From: DATFDN01 sp963818725
Lineage (GTDB): Bacteria > Pseudomonadota > Alphaproteobacteria > Acetobacterales > Acetobacteraceae
Direction of reading: 5' to 3'
Length of the DNA: 64,000 nt
NCBI GenBank assembly: GCA_963818725.1
Contig: CAWFTU010000001.1
Coordinates: 868,001 to 932,000 of the forward strand
Positions 45,818-56,136 of this stretch are shown one piece after another (the stretch's first letter is position 1; each line of letters starts with the position of its first letter). Both the position numbers and the translations under genes were made by a program. The notes under the pieces were generated by a model, which saw only the letters and a program-made list of their open reading frames with translations, did not search any database and had not been told where the DNA came from.

Positions 45818-46865
45818 CCCGCTTATCGGCCAATCGACCCGCTCTTGTACTTTGCAGCAGGGAAGCGCAAAGTCGCTCTGAACGCGGCGTCTCGGAGCAG
45901 AACGGTGCGGGCAATCATGAAGGGGCTGACGGACGTTGAGTTCGAACGACTCTACGGGACGGAGGGTCAGTGTCTGGCGGCGTTGGTGGCGGCGCGCCAA
46001 CGTGAAGGAATGCCTTGCCCGCGCTGCGCCAATCTGAAGAGCTATGTCTACGGCCGCCGTGTCGGCTGCACGCGCTGCGGCCGACGTTGGTCGGTCACCG
46101 CGGGCACCGTGATGGCGGACACCAAGCTGTCTCTGACCACTTGGTTCCGCGCCATGCACCTGATGAGCAGCACCAAACAGGCGATCTCGGCGGTCGAGCT
46201 CGGCCGCAGGCTGGGCCTGGGCTATGAGACGGCCTGGTATCTGCACAAGCGGCTCCGCCACGCCATGACCGAGCGGACGGAGCGCTATTCGCTCGGGGGC
46301 GCGAGCGACGACGATGCCGCGCCGCCGGTAGTGGAGGCGGATGACGTGTGTCTGGGAGGTGAAAGGAACCAAGGCAGCGGAACCGAAGGCAAGACCTGCG
46401 TCATCGTCGCCTGCGAGCGGCATGCGGACGGGCGCATGGGCCATGTCGCGATGCGCGCGGTCAGCGCCTTCTCCAGCGAGGCGGTGGCCGCGTTCCGCGA
46501 TGCCCACATCGCCGCCGGCGCGACTGTGCACACGGACGGCTTGCGGGCGTTCAACGCCTTCGGTGAAGCCGGGCGGACGCATGTCGCCACCGTCACCGGC
46601 GGCGGGCGTCCGGAGCGCGAGCGCAGCGCCCCGTTCTTCACCGTCAACACCCTGGTCGCCAATCTCAGTACCGCGCTCAAGGCCACCCACAAGCGGCTCT
46701 CCCCCAAGCATCTGCCCGACTATCTCGGCGCCTTCTGCTGGACCACCAACCGGCGCCGCAACATGCGAGGCATGGTCAACGCGCTTTGCCGTGCCGTCGC
46801 TGCGTCGTCCCGTCTGACCCACAAAGGCGTCTACCCGTGACGGGTCGATTGGCCGATAAGCGGGC
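45818..46865 (+). mobile_element. IS1595-family element (1048 bp)
   Basis: Perfect terminal inverted repeats of about 24 bases (CCCGCTTATCGGCCAATCGA then CCCG) and a perfect 8-base target duplication AGTGGTAG (45810-45817 and 46866-46873). It is inserted in the first codons of the IS256 transposase. The undamaged ends and transposase suggest a recent insertion. Confidence 0.93.
45917..46840 (+). CDS. IS1595-family transposase (intact)
   Basis: About 307 residues beginning MKGLTDVEFERLYGTEGQCL. N-terminal zinc ribbon CPRC ... CTRCGRRW, then the family's SVTAGTVMADTKLSLTTWFR and MSSTKQAISAVELGRRLGLG region. The DDE-type core has VVEADDVCLGG, VHTDGLRAFNAF and a C-terminal WTTNRRRNMRGMVNAL segment. 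The ATG at 45917 lies after the left inverted repeat; the longer frame from 45845 lacks a ribosome site. Confidence 0.92.
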   Translation: MKGLTDVEFERLYGTEGQCLAALVAARQREGMPCPRCANLKSYVYGRRVGCTRCGRRWSVTAGTVMADTKLSLTTWFRAMHLMSSTKQAISAVELGRRLGLGYETAWYLHKRLRHAMTERTERYSLGGASDDDAAPPVVEADDVCLGGERNQGSGTEGKTCVIVACERHADGRMGHVAMRAVSAFSSEAVAAFRDAHIAAGATVHTDGLRAFNAFGEAGRTHVATVTGGGRPERERSAPFFTVNTLVANLSTALKATHKRLSPKHLPDYLGAFCWTTNRRRNMRGMVNALCRAVAASSRLTHKGVYP

Positions 46866-47828
46866 AGTGGTAGTGCTCATCGTGGCGTATCGCTCCTTCG
46901 GGAGATTCGGGCAGGCTCATCACCCGCCCCGATACGCCGCCTTGCTCACGCCGCCATCACCCAGTTTCGGCCATAGCTCATTGCCAACAGAGAACCCACA
47001 AACCACGGCGAAAAAGTGTTAAATCTTCGGGGGCTTCGACATCTAAGCCATTATCAATCTGCTTGTGGACGGCTTCATCCACTCGACCAAGGCTGCGCTC
47101 GATTTGCAGATCGTTGTAATCGTAATCCCAATTTCCGACCCAAGAAACTAGGGGAAAATCATCTTTTGCCGGATGGAAGTTTGCGAAGGTGACGCGCGGG
47201 GGCTTTATGTAAGCACGCTCTCGAAATACGCGGCGAGCATCCTTAATATCGCGCGGTAGAATCGGCCTGCTTTGCTTCCAAAGTTCGGAAAACCACAGCA
47301 TTGCACCTTCTGCGGGTATCTCCACGCCGGCCTCGATCCAACCGCTAAGCTCCCTCCCCTCCAGCCCAAGGCCGTTGATCGAGGCGTTGGCAGACGCAAT
47401 AACTGCCTGGCTGTCCCCGATGTAGATCTTGGCATGAAGCCGATCGCATTGTTGGACACTCGCGCCGGACTTCATCAAGGTTTCAATCACGTCGGGATTG
47501 GTGCCGCCCATCCTCAAATTGCATATCAGTCTGACTTCACGATTCTGAGGCGGGCCGATGAGCTCCTCAGCTCCCTTGCCCCAAAAGGCTACTGCGCACA
47601 ACCCTCTTTTACCAACTGAAACGCGAGTAATCGCGTCGCGAAGATGAGCTCCACTCAGAAGGCGCATTCTTGTACTTTTCCCGTATTGGTTGAGCGTAGA
47701 ATTGGTAAAAAGCTGGCGTGCTCGCGGAGTGCTTTGCCTCCCCCTGATGACTCGTCACGTCAGCAGTCTCTCCATCACTGATCAGCCCCGCCCACGACCC
47801 CATTGGGAAGGCAGGAGGACTGGCTCGT

Positions 47829-49004
47829 TCAGGACGGACCCTCCTGCGTCGTCCGCAACGAACGGAAGAAGGCGGCGACGTCGGATGCCAGGGCGGCGGG
47901 CTGCTCCATGGCGGCGAAGTGGCCGCCTTTCTCCATCATGGTCCAGCGCCGGATGTCGGTGTAGCTCGCCTCCGCGATGCTGCGCGGCGGCCGCCGGATC
48001 TCCCTGGGAAAGGCCGCGTATCCCATCGGCACGTCCACCGTGCGCCCGGCCGGAATCGGCCATGGTCCGTGCAGCCGCGCGTAGTAGGGCCAGAAGGAGG
48101 CGCCGATGCAGCCCGTGAACCAATAGAGGGAGATGTTCGCCAGCATCCGGTCGCGGTCGATCGCGCTCTCGATCGTGCCATCGTTGTCCGACCAGGCGCG
48201 GAACTTCTCGGCGATCCAGGCGGCGAGCCCGACCGGGCTGTCGGTCAGGGCGAAGGCGAGCGTCTGCGGGCGGGTGCCCTGGATCCACTGATACCCGGTC
48301 TCCTCCTTGAGCCACACCGCGACCTCCTGAAGGTAGCGCGCCTCGTCCTCGGTCGAGTTCTCGGGCGGCGGCAGGTCCGGTCGGACCGAGAGCAAGTTGA
48401 TATGGATGCCGAACAGCTTGGACGCGTGGTGGACGCCCAGCGCGGAGGCGATGAAGGCGCCCCAGTCGCCCCCCTGCGCGCCGAAGCGCGGATAGCCCAG
48501 CACCTCCGTCATCAGGTCGGCAAGGCAATCGGCCATCTCCGGCGCACTGAAGCGCCGCTGGCCGGGCCGGAACGACAACCCGTAGCCGGGCAGGGAGGGC
48601 GCCACGACCGTGAAGGCGTCCGTCGGATCGCCCCCGAACGCGCCGGGGTCGGCCAGGCGCGGGATGATGTCGATGAATTCGAAAACCGATCCAGGCCAGC
48701 CATGCATCAGCAACAGCGGCATAGGCTCTGGTCCCTTTCCCGGCACATGCAGGAAGTGCAGGTCGATGTCGTGCAGCGGGACCGTGTATTGTGGGAAGGC
48801 GTTGAGCCTGGCCTCCTGCGCCCGCCAGTCAAAGCCGGTGCGCCAATACTCGGCAAGGCCGCGCATGTAGTCCAGGCTGGCGCCATACGCCCAGGGCTCG
48901 CCGGGAGCTTCGTCCGGAAAGCGCGTCCGCCCCAGTCGCTCCTTCAACTCGGCGATATCCCTGTCGGGCACGGACAGCGTGAAGGGCCGCAGTGTCTGAG
49001 CCAT
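47829..49004 (-). CDS. epoxide hydrolase family alpha/beta hydrolase
   Basis: About 391 residues. An N-terminal EHN lid domain (PFTLSVPDRDIAELKERLGR, WRTGFDWRAQEARLNAFPQY) is followed by the hydrolase core. The oxyanion motif HGWPGS is at about residue 102. The nucleophile Asp is in AQGGDWGAFIAS, and the catalytic His is in EKGGHFAAMEQP near the C-terminus. This is the microsomal-type epoxide hydrolase arrangement, opening epoxides to diols. The ATG at 49004 follows GGAGGAGG. It is encoded upstream of the disrupted PLD-like gene on the same strand, with about 160 bases between them. Confidence 0.93.
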   Translation of the reverse strand: MAQTLRPFTLSVPDRDIAELKERLGRTRFPDEAPGEPWAYGASLDYMRGLAEYWRTGFDWRAQEARLNAFPQYTVPLHDIDLHFLHVPGKGPEPMPLLLMHGWPGSVFEFIDIIPRLADPGAFGGDPTDAFTVVAPSLPGYGLSFRPGQRRFSAPEMADCLADLMTEVLGYPRFGAQGGDWGAFIASALGVHHASKLFGIHINLLSVRPDLPPPENSTEDEARYLQEVAVWLKEETGYQWIQGTRPQTLAFALTDSPVGLAAWIAEKFRAWSDNDGTIESAIDRDRMLANISLYWFTGCIGASFWPYYARLHGPWPIPAGRTVDVPMGYAAFPREIRRPPRSIAEASYTDIRRWTMMEKGGHFAAMEQPAALASDVAAFFRSLRTTQEGPS

Positions 49005-49086
49005 GGGCGTCCTCCTCCGGTTGTCGCCGGAGGATGCGCCTGTCGCGTCAGGCCGGGAAGGTGCGGCGGTGACAAACGAGGCGGGT

Positions 49087-49911
49087 TCAGCCGCGCATGA
49101 AGCCATTCAGCTCCGGCGTGGTCAGCGCGTGGTCAAGATAGGAGAAGGTGCCCCGCTCCTTGACCTCCCGCGCGGCGCCAATCAGACCGCTGATCGCCGC
49201 CCGGTAAAGCGAGCTCGCCAAGCTGATCCGTTTCACCCCGGCCTCGGCGAGTTCCGCGACCGAAAATGACCGCCCCTTGATGCCGGCCATGAAATTGACC
49301 GGTCGCGACACAGCGGCACAGACCGCGCGCACCGCTGCCAGGTCGGGGAGACCAGGGGCCATCAGCACGTCGGCGCCGGCCGCCTCGAAGGCTTGCAGGC
49401 GCCGGATCGTGTCATCCACGTCTGGGTTGCCGCGCAGGAAGTTCTCTGCCCGTGCGGTCAGCACGAACGAAAACGGCAGCCCACGCGCGGCCGCGACGGC
49501 GGCGGCGATCCGCTCGCGCGCGTGCCCAAAGTCGAACAGGGGGTTCCGCGCGTCGCCGGTCGCGTCCTCGATCGAGCCGCCGACCAGTCCGGCCTGGGCC
49601 GCGAGACGGATTGTCTCGGCTGCGTCTTCCGGTCTGTCCCCAAATCCTTTCTCGAGGTCGGCAGAAACCGGAACGTCCACGGCTTCCACGATGGCTTGAG
49701 CGTGGGTGAGGGCCTCGACGCGCGCCACCATCCCATCGCACCGGCCGAGCACGCCCGCCGACGCGCCGCTCGAGGTAGCCAGGGCAGCGAAGCCAAGTCC
49801 TGCCAGGATTCGTGCGGACCCGGCGTCCCAGGGATTCGCTATCACGAAGGCATCCGGCGCCTCGTGCAGCGCGCGGAAACGCCGCGCCTTCTCGGATTGG
49901 CTGATGGTCAT
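49087..49911 (-). CDS. isocitrate lyase / PEP phosphonomutase family protein
   Basis: About 274 residues from the ATG at 49911 (GGAGAT upstream). The TIM-barrel opens IANPWDAGSARILAGLGFAA, with VPVSADLEKGFGDRPEDAAE holding the Mg-binding Asp, GGSIEDAT, and LTARAENFLRG. The KKCGH motif of true isocitrate lyase is absent, so it is nearer to carboxyphosphonoenolpyruvate mutase, oxaloacetate decarboxylase or 2-methylisocitrate-lyase-like members. Substrate unknown. It lies 82 bases upstream of the epoxide hydrolase start on the same strand. Confidence 0.88.
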   Translation of the reverse strand: MTISQSEKARRFRALHEAPDAFVIANPWDAGSARILAGLGFAALATSSGASAGVLGRCDGMVARVEALTHAQAIVEAVDVPVSADLEKGFGDRPEDAAETIRLAAQAGLVGGSIEDATGDARNPLFDFGHARERIAAAVAAARGLPFSFVLTARAENFLRGNPDVDDTIRRLQAFEAAGADVLMAPGLPDLAAVRAVCAAVSRPVNFMAGIKGRSFSVAELAEAGVKRISLASSLYRAAISGLIGAAREVKERGTFSYLDHALTTPELNGFMRG

Positions 49912-49983
49912 GCGATCTCCATCTTTTGGCTGCAAGCCGAGGATGAAATATGCCACGTGCTGCCAGGCAGGGAGTGTATCCGA

Positions 49984-50391
49984 GTGGTCGCACCGAAGAA
50001 GCTCGAGGAGATGCCGCAGAAGTTGGGGGATTCGGCGGATCGGCGGACCGAATTGGCGGCGGATCGGACGGTGCTCGCCGCCGAGCGCACCTACGCCGCC
50101 TGGGTCCGCACCGGGCTCGCTGCACTGGCCAGCGGCGTGGGGGCGGAAAGGCTGCTCTCAGGCGTGATTCCGGAATGGGGCGTGCGGGCCATCGGCAGCG
50201 TGCTCGTCTTGTTCAGCGCCTTCTCCTTTGGTGCCGCTGTGTGGCGAGAGGTATTCACCCGCGCCACGCCGCCTGAGCCCTCCACGCATCAGATCCACTG
50301 GATCGTTCTCTTTATCGTTAACGGGAGCTTGATTCTGGTCGCCGCGGGCGCGCTTGTCAGCGTCATTCTTGGCCGGACCACCGGAGGCTGA
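49984..50391 (+). CDS. DUF202 (YidH-like) membrane protein
   Basis: About 135 residues from a GTG at 49984 (GGGAG upstream; no ATG in a suitable place). The N-terminal LAADRTVLAAERTYAAWVRT is the typical DUF202 amphipathic segment, followed by three hydrophobic helices: LAALASGVGAERLL, GVRAIGSVLVLFSAFSFGA and WIVLFIVNGSLILVAAGALV. The family has no established reaction. It is divergent from the PEP-mutase-like gene and upstream of the methyltransferase gene. Confidence 0.78.
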   Translation: MVAPKKLEEMPQKLGDSADRRTELAADRTVLAAERTYAAWVRTGLAALASGVGAERLLSGVIPEWGVRAIGSVLVLFSAFSFGAAVWREVFTRATPPEPSTHQIHWIVLFIVNGSLILVAAGALVSVILGRTTGG

Positions 50392-50462
50392 CCGGGCGGA
50401 GGCGCAGTTGGCGCCGGCTGCCAGACGCTCCTATAAGCGGCCGTTCCAACCTCCGAGCGCCG

Positions 50463-51131
50463 ATGGACACCGAGCCGTTCGATTTCGCCGACGCACGCAA
50501 CCGCATGGTGGACAGCCAGTTGCGGCCCAACAAGGTGACGGACCCGCGCGTGTTGAGCGCGATGCGCGAGCTGCCGCGCGAGCGGTTCCTGCCGGCCCGG
50601 CTGCGCTCCAGGGCCTATGTGGACGAGGACGTGCCGCTGGGCGGCGGGCGCGTGCTGATGGAACCGCTGGTGATCGCGCGTCTCGTGCAATTGGGGGCGC
50701 CCAGCGAAGGAGAGCGCGTGTTGCTGGTCGGGGCGGGGGTGGGCTACGGAGCCGCCGTGCTCGCGCGCTGCGGCGTTCGGGTGATCGCGCTGGAGGAGGA
50801 CCGCGCCCTGGCCGCCCTGGCCGAGCGCACGCTCGCCGAGCTGGCGCCAGGGGTCACGGTGGTGATCGGCCCCCTTGCCGCCGGCTGGCCGCAAGGGAAG
50901 CCCTACGACATCATCCTCATAGAGGGCGCGGTCCGGGACATTCCGGCTGCGCTGGTCGGACAGTTGCGCGCCGATCTCGGCCGGTTGGTGGCGGTGCGCG
51001 TGGCGATCGGCTCCATGGGATCGGCGGTGCTCGCCGAGCCGACGCCCCTCGGGTTGCGCGCCAAGCCGATGTTCGACTGCGCGACCCCGCCGCTGCCGTC
51101 GTTGTTGCCGAAGCCGAGCTTCACGTTCTAG
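50463..51131 (+). CDS. protein-L-isoaspartate O-methyltransferase-like protein
   Basis: A 222-residue SAM-dependent methyltransferase of the PCMT family. The N-terminus ARNRMVDSQLRPNKVTDPRV is typical of the alphaproteobacterial paralogue often found before tolC. SAM motif I is LLVGAGVGYGAAVLA, followed by an acidic residue in VIALEEDRAL, and YDIILIEGAV. The canonical Ser-Thr-rich substrate loop of true PCMT is altered, so repair of isoaspartyl residues is likely but not certain. No tolC follows; the convergent SCO gene is 8 bases away. Confidence 0.85.
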   Translation: MDTEPFDFADARNRMVDSQLRPNKVTDPRVLSAMRELPRERFLPARLRSRAYVDEDVPLGGGRVLMEPLVIARLVQLGAPSEGERVLLVGAGVGYGAAVLARCGVRVIALEEDRALAALAERTLAELAPGVTVVIGPLAAGWPQGKPYDIILIEGAVRDIPAALVGQLRADLGRLVAVRVAIGSMGSAVLAEPTPLGLRAKPMFDCATPPLPSLLPKPSFTF

Positions 51132-51139
51132 GCGCGTCC

Positions 51140-51778
51140 TCAGCCGCCCAGCAGCCATGCGAGAAAGCCGGACCGGGGCTGCATCGCCTGGCGGATCGCC
51201 ACCGCCGCCCCGTCGCGATCGGGGCTGGGCTGATCCAGCCCGGTCAGGATCGCCCGCGCCTTGCCGGCGCCATCAAAGACGTAGACCCCGGTCGCATGGC
51301 TCACCGCGTAGGGCGCGTTGTCCCGCGCCGGCTGCACCGAATAGGCGACCCGGTATCGCCGGGCGACAGCTTGCAGCATGTCGGGCGAGGGCCGCAGCCC
51401 GATGACATCGGGACCAAGAGGCTCTGTGAAGTGCTGCAACGCGTCCAGCGTGTCGCGAACCGGGTCGACGGTGACGAACAAGACCCGCACCCTTTGTCTC
51501 AGGGAGCCGAGCCGGTCAAGCACGGTGGCCAGGTTGGCGAGCGTCGTCGGGCAGATATCGGGGCAGAACGTGTAGCCAAAATACAGGAGCACGACGGAGC
51601 CCCGAAAATCTGCCTCGCTCGCCAGGCTGCCGGTATCGGCGCGCCGCATCCGGAAGCCGAGGTCAGGCAAGCTTCCCCACACGCTCTCGCTTGCCGCGCG
51701 CGCCGGCCGGGCCGTGGCGATCAATCCGAGGCTGGCGAGACAAAGCGCACGGCGGCGGGACAGTACGACCCAGTCCAT
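51140..51778 (-). CDS. SCO1/SenC family copper chaperone
   Basis: About 212 residues from the ATG at 51778, with a Tat-like or Sec signal (VVLSRRRALCLASLGLIATA). The thioredoxin fold carries the copper site CPDIC in YFGYTFCPDICPTTLANLAT; the third ligand His is in AVSHATGVYVFD. It assembles the CuA centre of cytochrome oxidase or acts as a thiol reductase. It is divergent from the CtaG-type oxidase assembly gene, which supports a role in oxidase biogenesis. Confidence 0.9.
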   Translation of the reverse strand: MDWVVLSRRRALCLASLGLIATARPARAASESVWGSLPDLGFRMRRADTGSLASEADFRGSVVLLYFGYTFCPDICPTTLANLATVLDRLGSLRQRVRVLFVTVDPVRDTLDALQHFTEPLGPDVIGLRPSPDMLQAVARRYRVAYSVQPARDNAPYAVSHATGVYVFDGAGKARAILTGLDQPSPDRDGAAVAIRQAMQPRSGFLAWLLGG

Positions 51779-51876
51779 GGGTTGCAGTCTGCGCCATGCC
51801 GAGGGGCTGTGAAAAGCCTTCGGCACTCGCGGCCTCATCACTTGCATGGGCGTGCCCGGCTCGCCACGCTGACGGG

Positions 51877-52860
51877 ATGTGGACGGTGGACAGCGGCGCG
51901 TCGGCTCGGACGGGCGGGATGGTGGACGCCCCGGAGCTTGCCGCCGTTGTGATAATTGCGAGTGCCGGAGCGTTGCTCGCCTGGCTCAGCCGCGATCATC
52001 CGGCGCGGCTGCCGGCCATCGCGCCGTGGGAGTTTTCCTGGTCCGAGTACCTCGCCGCGGCCTTCGGCCTTTGGTGGTACGCACGTGGCCTGTGGCGATC
52101 CCCTCCCGCCAGCCAGCCGTCATGGGGGAAGCGAATCCTTTACCTGAGCGGCGTAGGAATGATCTATGCGGTCCTGCAAACGCGTTACCTCTACCTCGCC
52201 GAGCACATGTTCTTCCTGCACCGGGTGCAGCACATCGTCATGCACCATCTCGGGCCGTTCCTCATCGCGCTCGCCTGGCCCGGCGAGGTGATCGTGCAGG
52301 GAATGCCCGGCTGGGCGCGGCGCGTGGCGCTGAGCCGGACGGCGCGGCGCGCCTGCGCGGCGGTCCAGCAGCCGGTCGTGGCGGCGGTGCTGTTCGCCGG
52401 GCTGGTTTTCCTTTGGCTCTACCCGCCGTTGCACTTCCGGGCGATGGTGGACGCCCGGCTTTATGCTCTGATGAATTGGAGCATGGTCGTGGACGGCCTT
52501 CTGTTTTTCGTCCTGGTGCTCGATCCCCGGCCGGTGACGGGCTCGGGGCTGTCGCTGGCCGGGCGGATCGTGCTCGCGCTCAGCGTGCAGATTCCGCAGA
52601 TCGCCCTGGGCGGGGTTCTGGCCGCCGCGACCACCGACCTCTATCCCTGGTACGACCTCTGTGGCCGCATCTTTCCAGGGATCGATGCGACCACCGACCA
52701 GGAGCTCGGGGCCTTCGTGATCCTGTTCCCCGGCGGCATGATGAGCGCCCTCGCCGCCCTGATCCTGCTCGGCCGGCTGTGGCGGAGCGAGCAGGCGGCG
52801 GCCGAAGGCGAGGCGGCGCCGGCCCCTGGAGGGCGCATCGCGGTGGCGGGCGGGCCGTGA
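51877..52860 (+). CDS. CtaG-type cytochrome c oxidase assembly membrane protein
   Basis: About 327 residues with seven likely membrane helices. The family's His-rich core HRVQHIVMHHLGPFLIALAW lies near residue 110, with further conserved LWLYPPLHFRAM and an LPWYD-like LYPWYDLCG segment. This is the caa3-type CtaG (PF09678-like), which helps insert copper into cytochrome oxidase, and it is paired divergently with the SCO gene. The start is uncertain between the ATG at 51877 and one 42 bases later. Its stop overlaps the epimerase start (GTGA). Confidence 0.85.
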   Translation: MWTVDSGASARTGGMVDAPELAAVVIIASAGALLAWLSRDHPARLPAIAPWEFSWSEYLAAAFGLWWYARGLWRSPPASQPSWGKRILYLSGVGMIYAVLQTRYLYLAEHMFFLHRVQHIVMHHLGPFLIALAWPGEVIVQGMPGWARRVALSRTARRACAAVQQPVVAAVLFAGLVFLWLYPPLHFRAMVDARLYALMNWSMVVDGLLFFVLVLDPRPVTGSGLSLAGRIVLALSVQIPQIALGGVLAAATTDLYPWYDLCGRIFPGIDATTDQELGAFVILFPGGMMSALAALILLGRLWRSEQAAAEGEAAPAPGGRIAVAGGP

Positions 52861-53834
52861 CCGGCGCGGTGCTTCTGACAGGGGCGGCGGGCTTCATCGG
52901 GATGCACGTCGCTCAGGCTCTGCTGGAGCGGGGCGAGCGGGTGGTCGGCCTCGACAATCTCAACCCGTACTATGACATCCGGCTCAAACAGGCCCGTCTC
53001 GGTCGGCTGGAGGGCCGGCCGGGCTTCCGCTTCCACCCTATGGACGTGGCGGATCGGGAGGCGATGCAGGCCCTGCTGGAGGCCGAGCCGGGCATCGACC
53101 GGATCGTGCATCTTGCCGCGCAGGCCGGGGTGCGCCACTCGTTGGTGGACCCGTACGCCTATGTGCAGTCCAACGTCATGGGCCATCTCGTGGTGCAGGA
53201 GGCGGCGCGGCAGCTTCCCAGGCTGTCGCACCTCGTCTACGCGAGCTCGTCCTCGGTCTACGGGGCGAACCGCCACTTGCCGTTCGCCGAGGCGGACCGG
53301 GTGGACCAGCCGGTCTCGCTCTACGCCGCGACCAAGCGGGCCGGCGAACTGATGAGCCACGCCTACGCCCACCTCTTCGGCCTGCCTCAAACAGGGCTGC
53401 GTTTCTTCACGGTCTACGGCCCGTGGGGCAGGCCGGACATGGCCTATTACGGGTTCGCCCGCGCCATCGCCGCCGGCGAGCCGATCACGGTCTACGACGG
53501 AGGACGGCTGAAGCGCGACTTCACCTATATCGACGACATCGTCCGCGGCGTGCTGGGCGCGCTGGACCGTCCGCCGGACGGCCGGCTCCCGGCCCGCGTG
53601 CTGAACATCGGCAATCACCATGCCGAGGAGGTCGGCACCTTGGTCCAGTTGCTCGAACAGGCGCTGGGACGGCGGGCGGTGATCCGGGACGCGCCGCGGC
53701 CGGAGGCCGATGTCGAGGAGACCTTTGCCGATGTCGATGCGATCGCGCGGCTGACCGGTTTCGCCCCCAGCACCGCGCTGGCAGAGGGCATCCCGCGATT
53801 CGTCGCCTGGTTCCGCGATTTTCACCGGACGTAA
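52857..53834 (+). CDS. NAD-dependent sugar-nucleotide epimerase (UDP-glucuronate 4-epimerase-like)
   Basis: About 325 residues from a GTG overlapping the CtaG stop. Short-chain dehydrogenase of the extended type: VLLTGAAGFIGMHVAQALLE (NAD loop), GLDNLNPYYDIRLKQARL, typical of UDP-glucuronate epimerases, YASSSSVYGAN, and the catalytic YAATKRAGE (Tyr and Lys). FFTVYGPWGRPDMA and RDFTYIDDIV follow. It probably makes UDP-galacturonate for envelope polysaccharide. It is the last gene before the rrn operon. Confidence 0.92.
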   Translation: MTGAVLLTGAAGFIGMHVAQALLERGERVVGLDNLNPYYDIRLKQARLGRLEGRPGFRFHPMDVADREAMQALLEAEPGIDRIVHLAAQAGVRHSLVDPYAYVQSNVMGHLVVQEAARQLPRLSHLVYASSSSVYGANRHLPFAEADRVDQPVSLYAATKRAGELMSHAYAHLFGLPQTGLRFFTVYGPWGRPDMAYYGFARAIAAGEPITVYDGGRLKRDFTYIDDIVRGVLGALDRPPDGRLPARVLNIGNHHAEEVGTLVQLLEQALGRRAVIRDAPRPEADVEETFADVDAIARLTGFAPSTALAEGIPRFVAWFRDFHRT

Positions 53835-53842
53835 AAAGGGGG

Positions 53843-53871
53843 TTGACCGGCTCCCGGCCACGGCCTAGATA
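53843..53871 (+). promoter_or_regulatory. rrn operon promoter
   Basis: A -35 box TTGACC and a -10 box TAGATA are separated by exactly 17 bases, followed by a GC-rich discriminator (GCGCTCACC), the layout of growth-rate-controlled rRNA promoters in alphaproteobacteria. It lies about 410 bases before the mature 16S start. A second TTGACA at 54001 has no matching -10 box. The rest of 53872-54282 is leader DNA with G/T-rich stretches and no gene. Confidence 0.75.
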
Positions 53872-54282
53872 GCGCTCACCGCGACGACGAAAGCTCTTGC
53901 ATTCACCGGGCGGTGCCGCTAGTCTCCTCGGCCTTGTCGAGGAAGCTCGACGGATCGGACGGTGAGGGGCAGGGTATCCTGCCGCGGGTCGTCCCGTTCA
54001 TTGACAGTTGTATCGGTTAAGAGGAAGGGATGCGTTGGTGGCGCCCTTGGGGGTGGTGTTCGCGTTTGTGTGGCGTTCGCTGTCCTGGTGTGGTGGTCTG
54101 GTGGCGGGCTGGCTTTGGGCCTGTCCGTTTGGGCCGCACGGGGCGTGGCCGCGTGTCTTGGATGATGCGTGACAACGCTGAGTGTTGTTGGCGCTGGTCG
54201 GCCTGTGCGGGCCTGGCTGGCGCGACGGATGGGTTTGGGGTCTGTTCGTCGTGCGTCGCGGCTTGTGGGCCGGGGCGCGGGA

Positions 54283-55781
<1,499 letters not shown>

Positions 55782-55978
55782 AAGGGTGCGCCCCGAGGGG
55801 CCTGGCCGCGAGGCCCGGGCCGTGGGGCGCGTCAGAGAAGTCCCGCCGGCGGAGGCCGGCGGGCGCGCCGCCCGGCGCCGCGCCGGCGCCGCCAGCGTAT
55901 CCCTTCCCCGCGATGCAGTGGCCGGGCGGCCGGCGCCCGGGGGCCTTTCGCGCCCCCGCGCGCCGGCCGCCGGCCCCT

Positions 55979-56052
<74 letters not shown>

Positions 56053-56063
56053 TTCCTCTGGCC

Positions 56064-56136
56064 GGGGGCGTAGCTCAGCTGGGAGAGCGCCTGCTTTGCA
56101 AGCAGGGGGTCGTCGGTTCGAATCCGATCGTCTCCA
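56064..56136 (+). tRNA. tRNA-Ala (TGC)
   Basis: Acceptor GGGGGCG / CGTCTCC (G-U pairs), anticodon loop TTTGCAA with TGC at 56097-56099, T-loop GTTCGAATC. CCA not encoded. Eleven bases after tRNA-Ile. The remaining spacer 56137-56510 is very GC-rich with several GGGGCGC/GCGCCCC palindromes and no gene; part of it will pair around the 23S ends for RNase III processing. Confidence 0.97.

Larger units (their letters stand above)
43072..46880 (-). pseudogene. IS256-family transposase, interrupted twice and with an amber codon
   Basis: Reconstructed start at 46880: MSTTTVVSFRQSDEVDDPLT, split by the IS1595 element after the first codons. The body continues (GDFQEALSALLGKDAPNLSS, WADGVYL) to an in-frame TAG at 45270-45272 where CAG is expected (YL-stop-ARMEPRAE). 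It resumes with ALGFWKALEEVSPATRHQRC and EHWDHLRTSNP. It is cut by the IS66 element and finishes IESVFATVRHRTIRTKGALS to PKQTAA at 43072. Clearly inactive. Confidence 0.9.
43040..46979 (-). mobile_element. IS256-family element carrying two nested IS
   Basis: Ends are inverted repeats: left GGAGCTATGCCGGAAACTGG then GTGA, right end read inward GAGCTATGGCCGAAACTGGG then TGA. A perfect 9-base target duplication, ATTGCCAAC, lies at 43031-43039 and 46980-46988. Subtracting the IS66 and IS1595 insertions with their duplications leaves about 1.4 kb, the normal size for IS256. It sits in the PLD-like gene. Confidence 0.9.
42710..47667 (-). pseudogene. phospholipase D-like (HKD) nuclease gene interrupted by nested IS
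   Basis: The N-terminal part starts MRLLSGAHLRDAITRVSVGK at 47667. It has one HKD motif, HAKIYIGD, then VIASANASINGLGLEGRE, as in PLD-family endonucleases. Its frame ends RRGLWVLCWQ only because IS256 creates a TGA. Removing the IS with one copy of its 9-base duplication continues in frame: SRADGTPRQRSKPWWTCSSG then QGAVLAMDPMPPEPFDTSEP. After one extra A at about 42867 it continues as FLDAFKEVILRSRFAALRDQ and LELMWQFWMDLKRRYNELPA to a TAG at 42710. About 335 residues intact. No helicase or methylase partner nearby. Confidence 0.8.

Noticed and set aside
46980..47667. Taking the 229-codon PLD-like ORF as a complete gene
   Set aside because: Its stop codon is formed by the IS256 end; excision of the element extends the frame in sequence that continues as protein.
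51879..52855. 5' extension of the epimerase frame across the ctaG-like gene
   Set aside because: The frame is open but encodes low-complexity Arg/Ala sequence; the epimerase begins at the GTG overlapping the ctaG stop.
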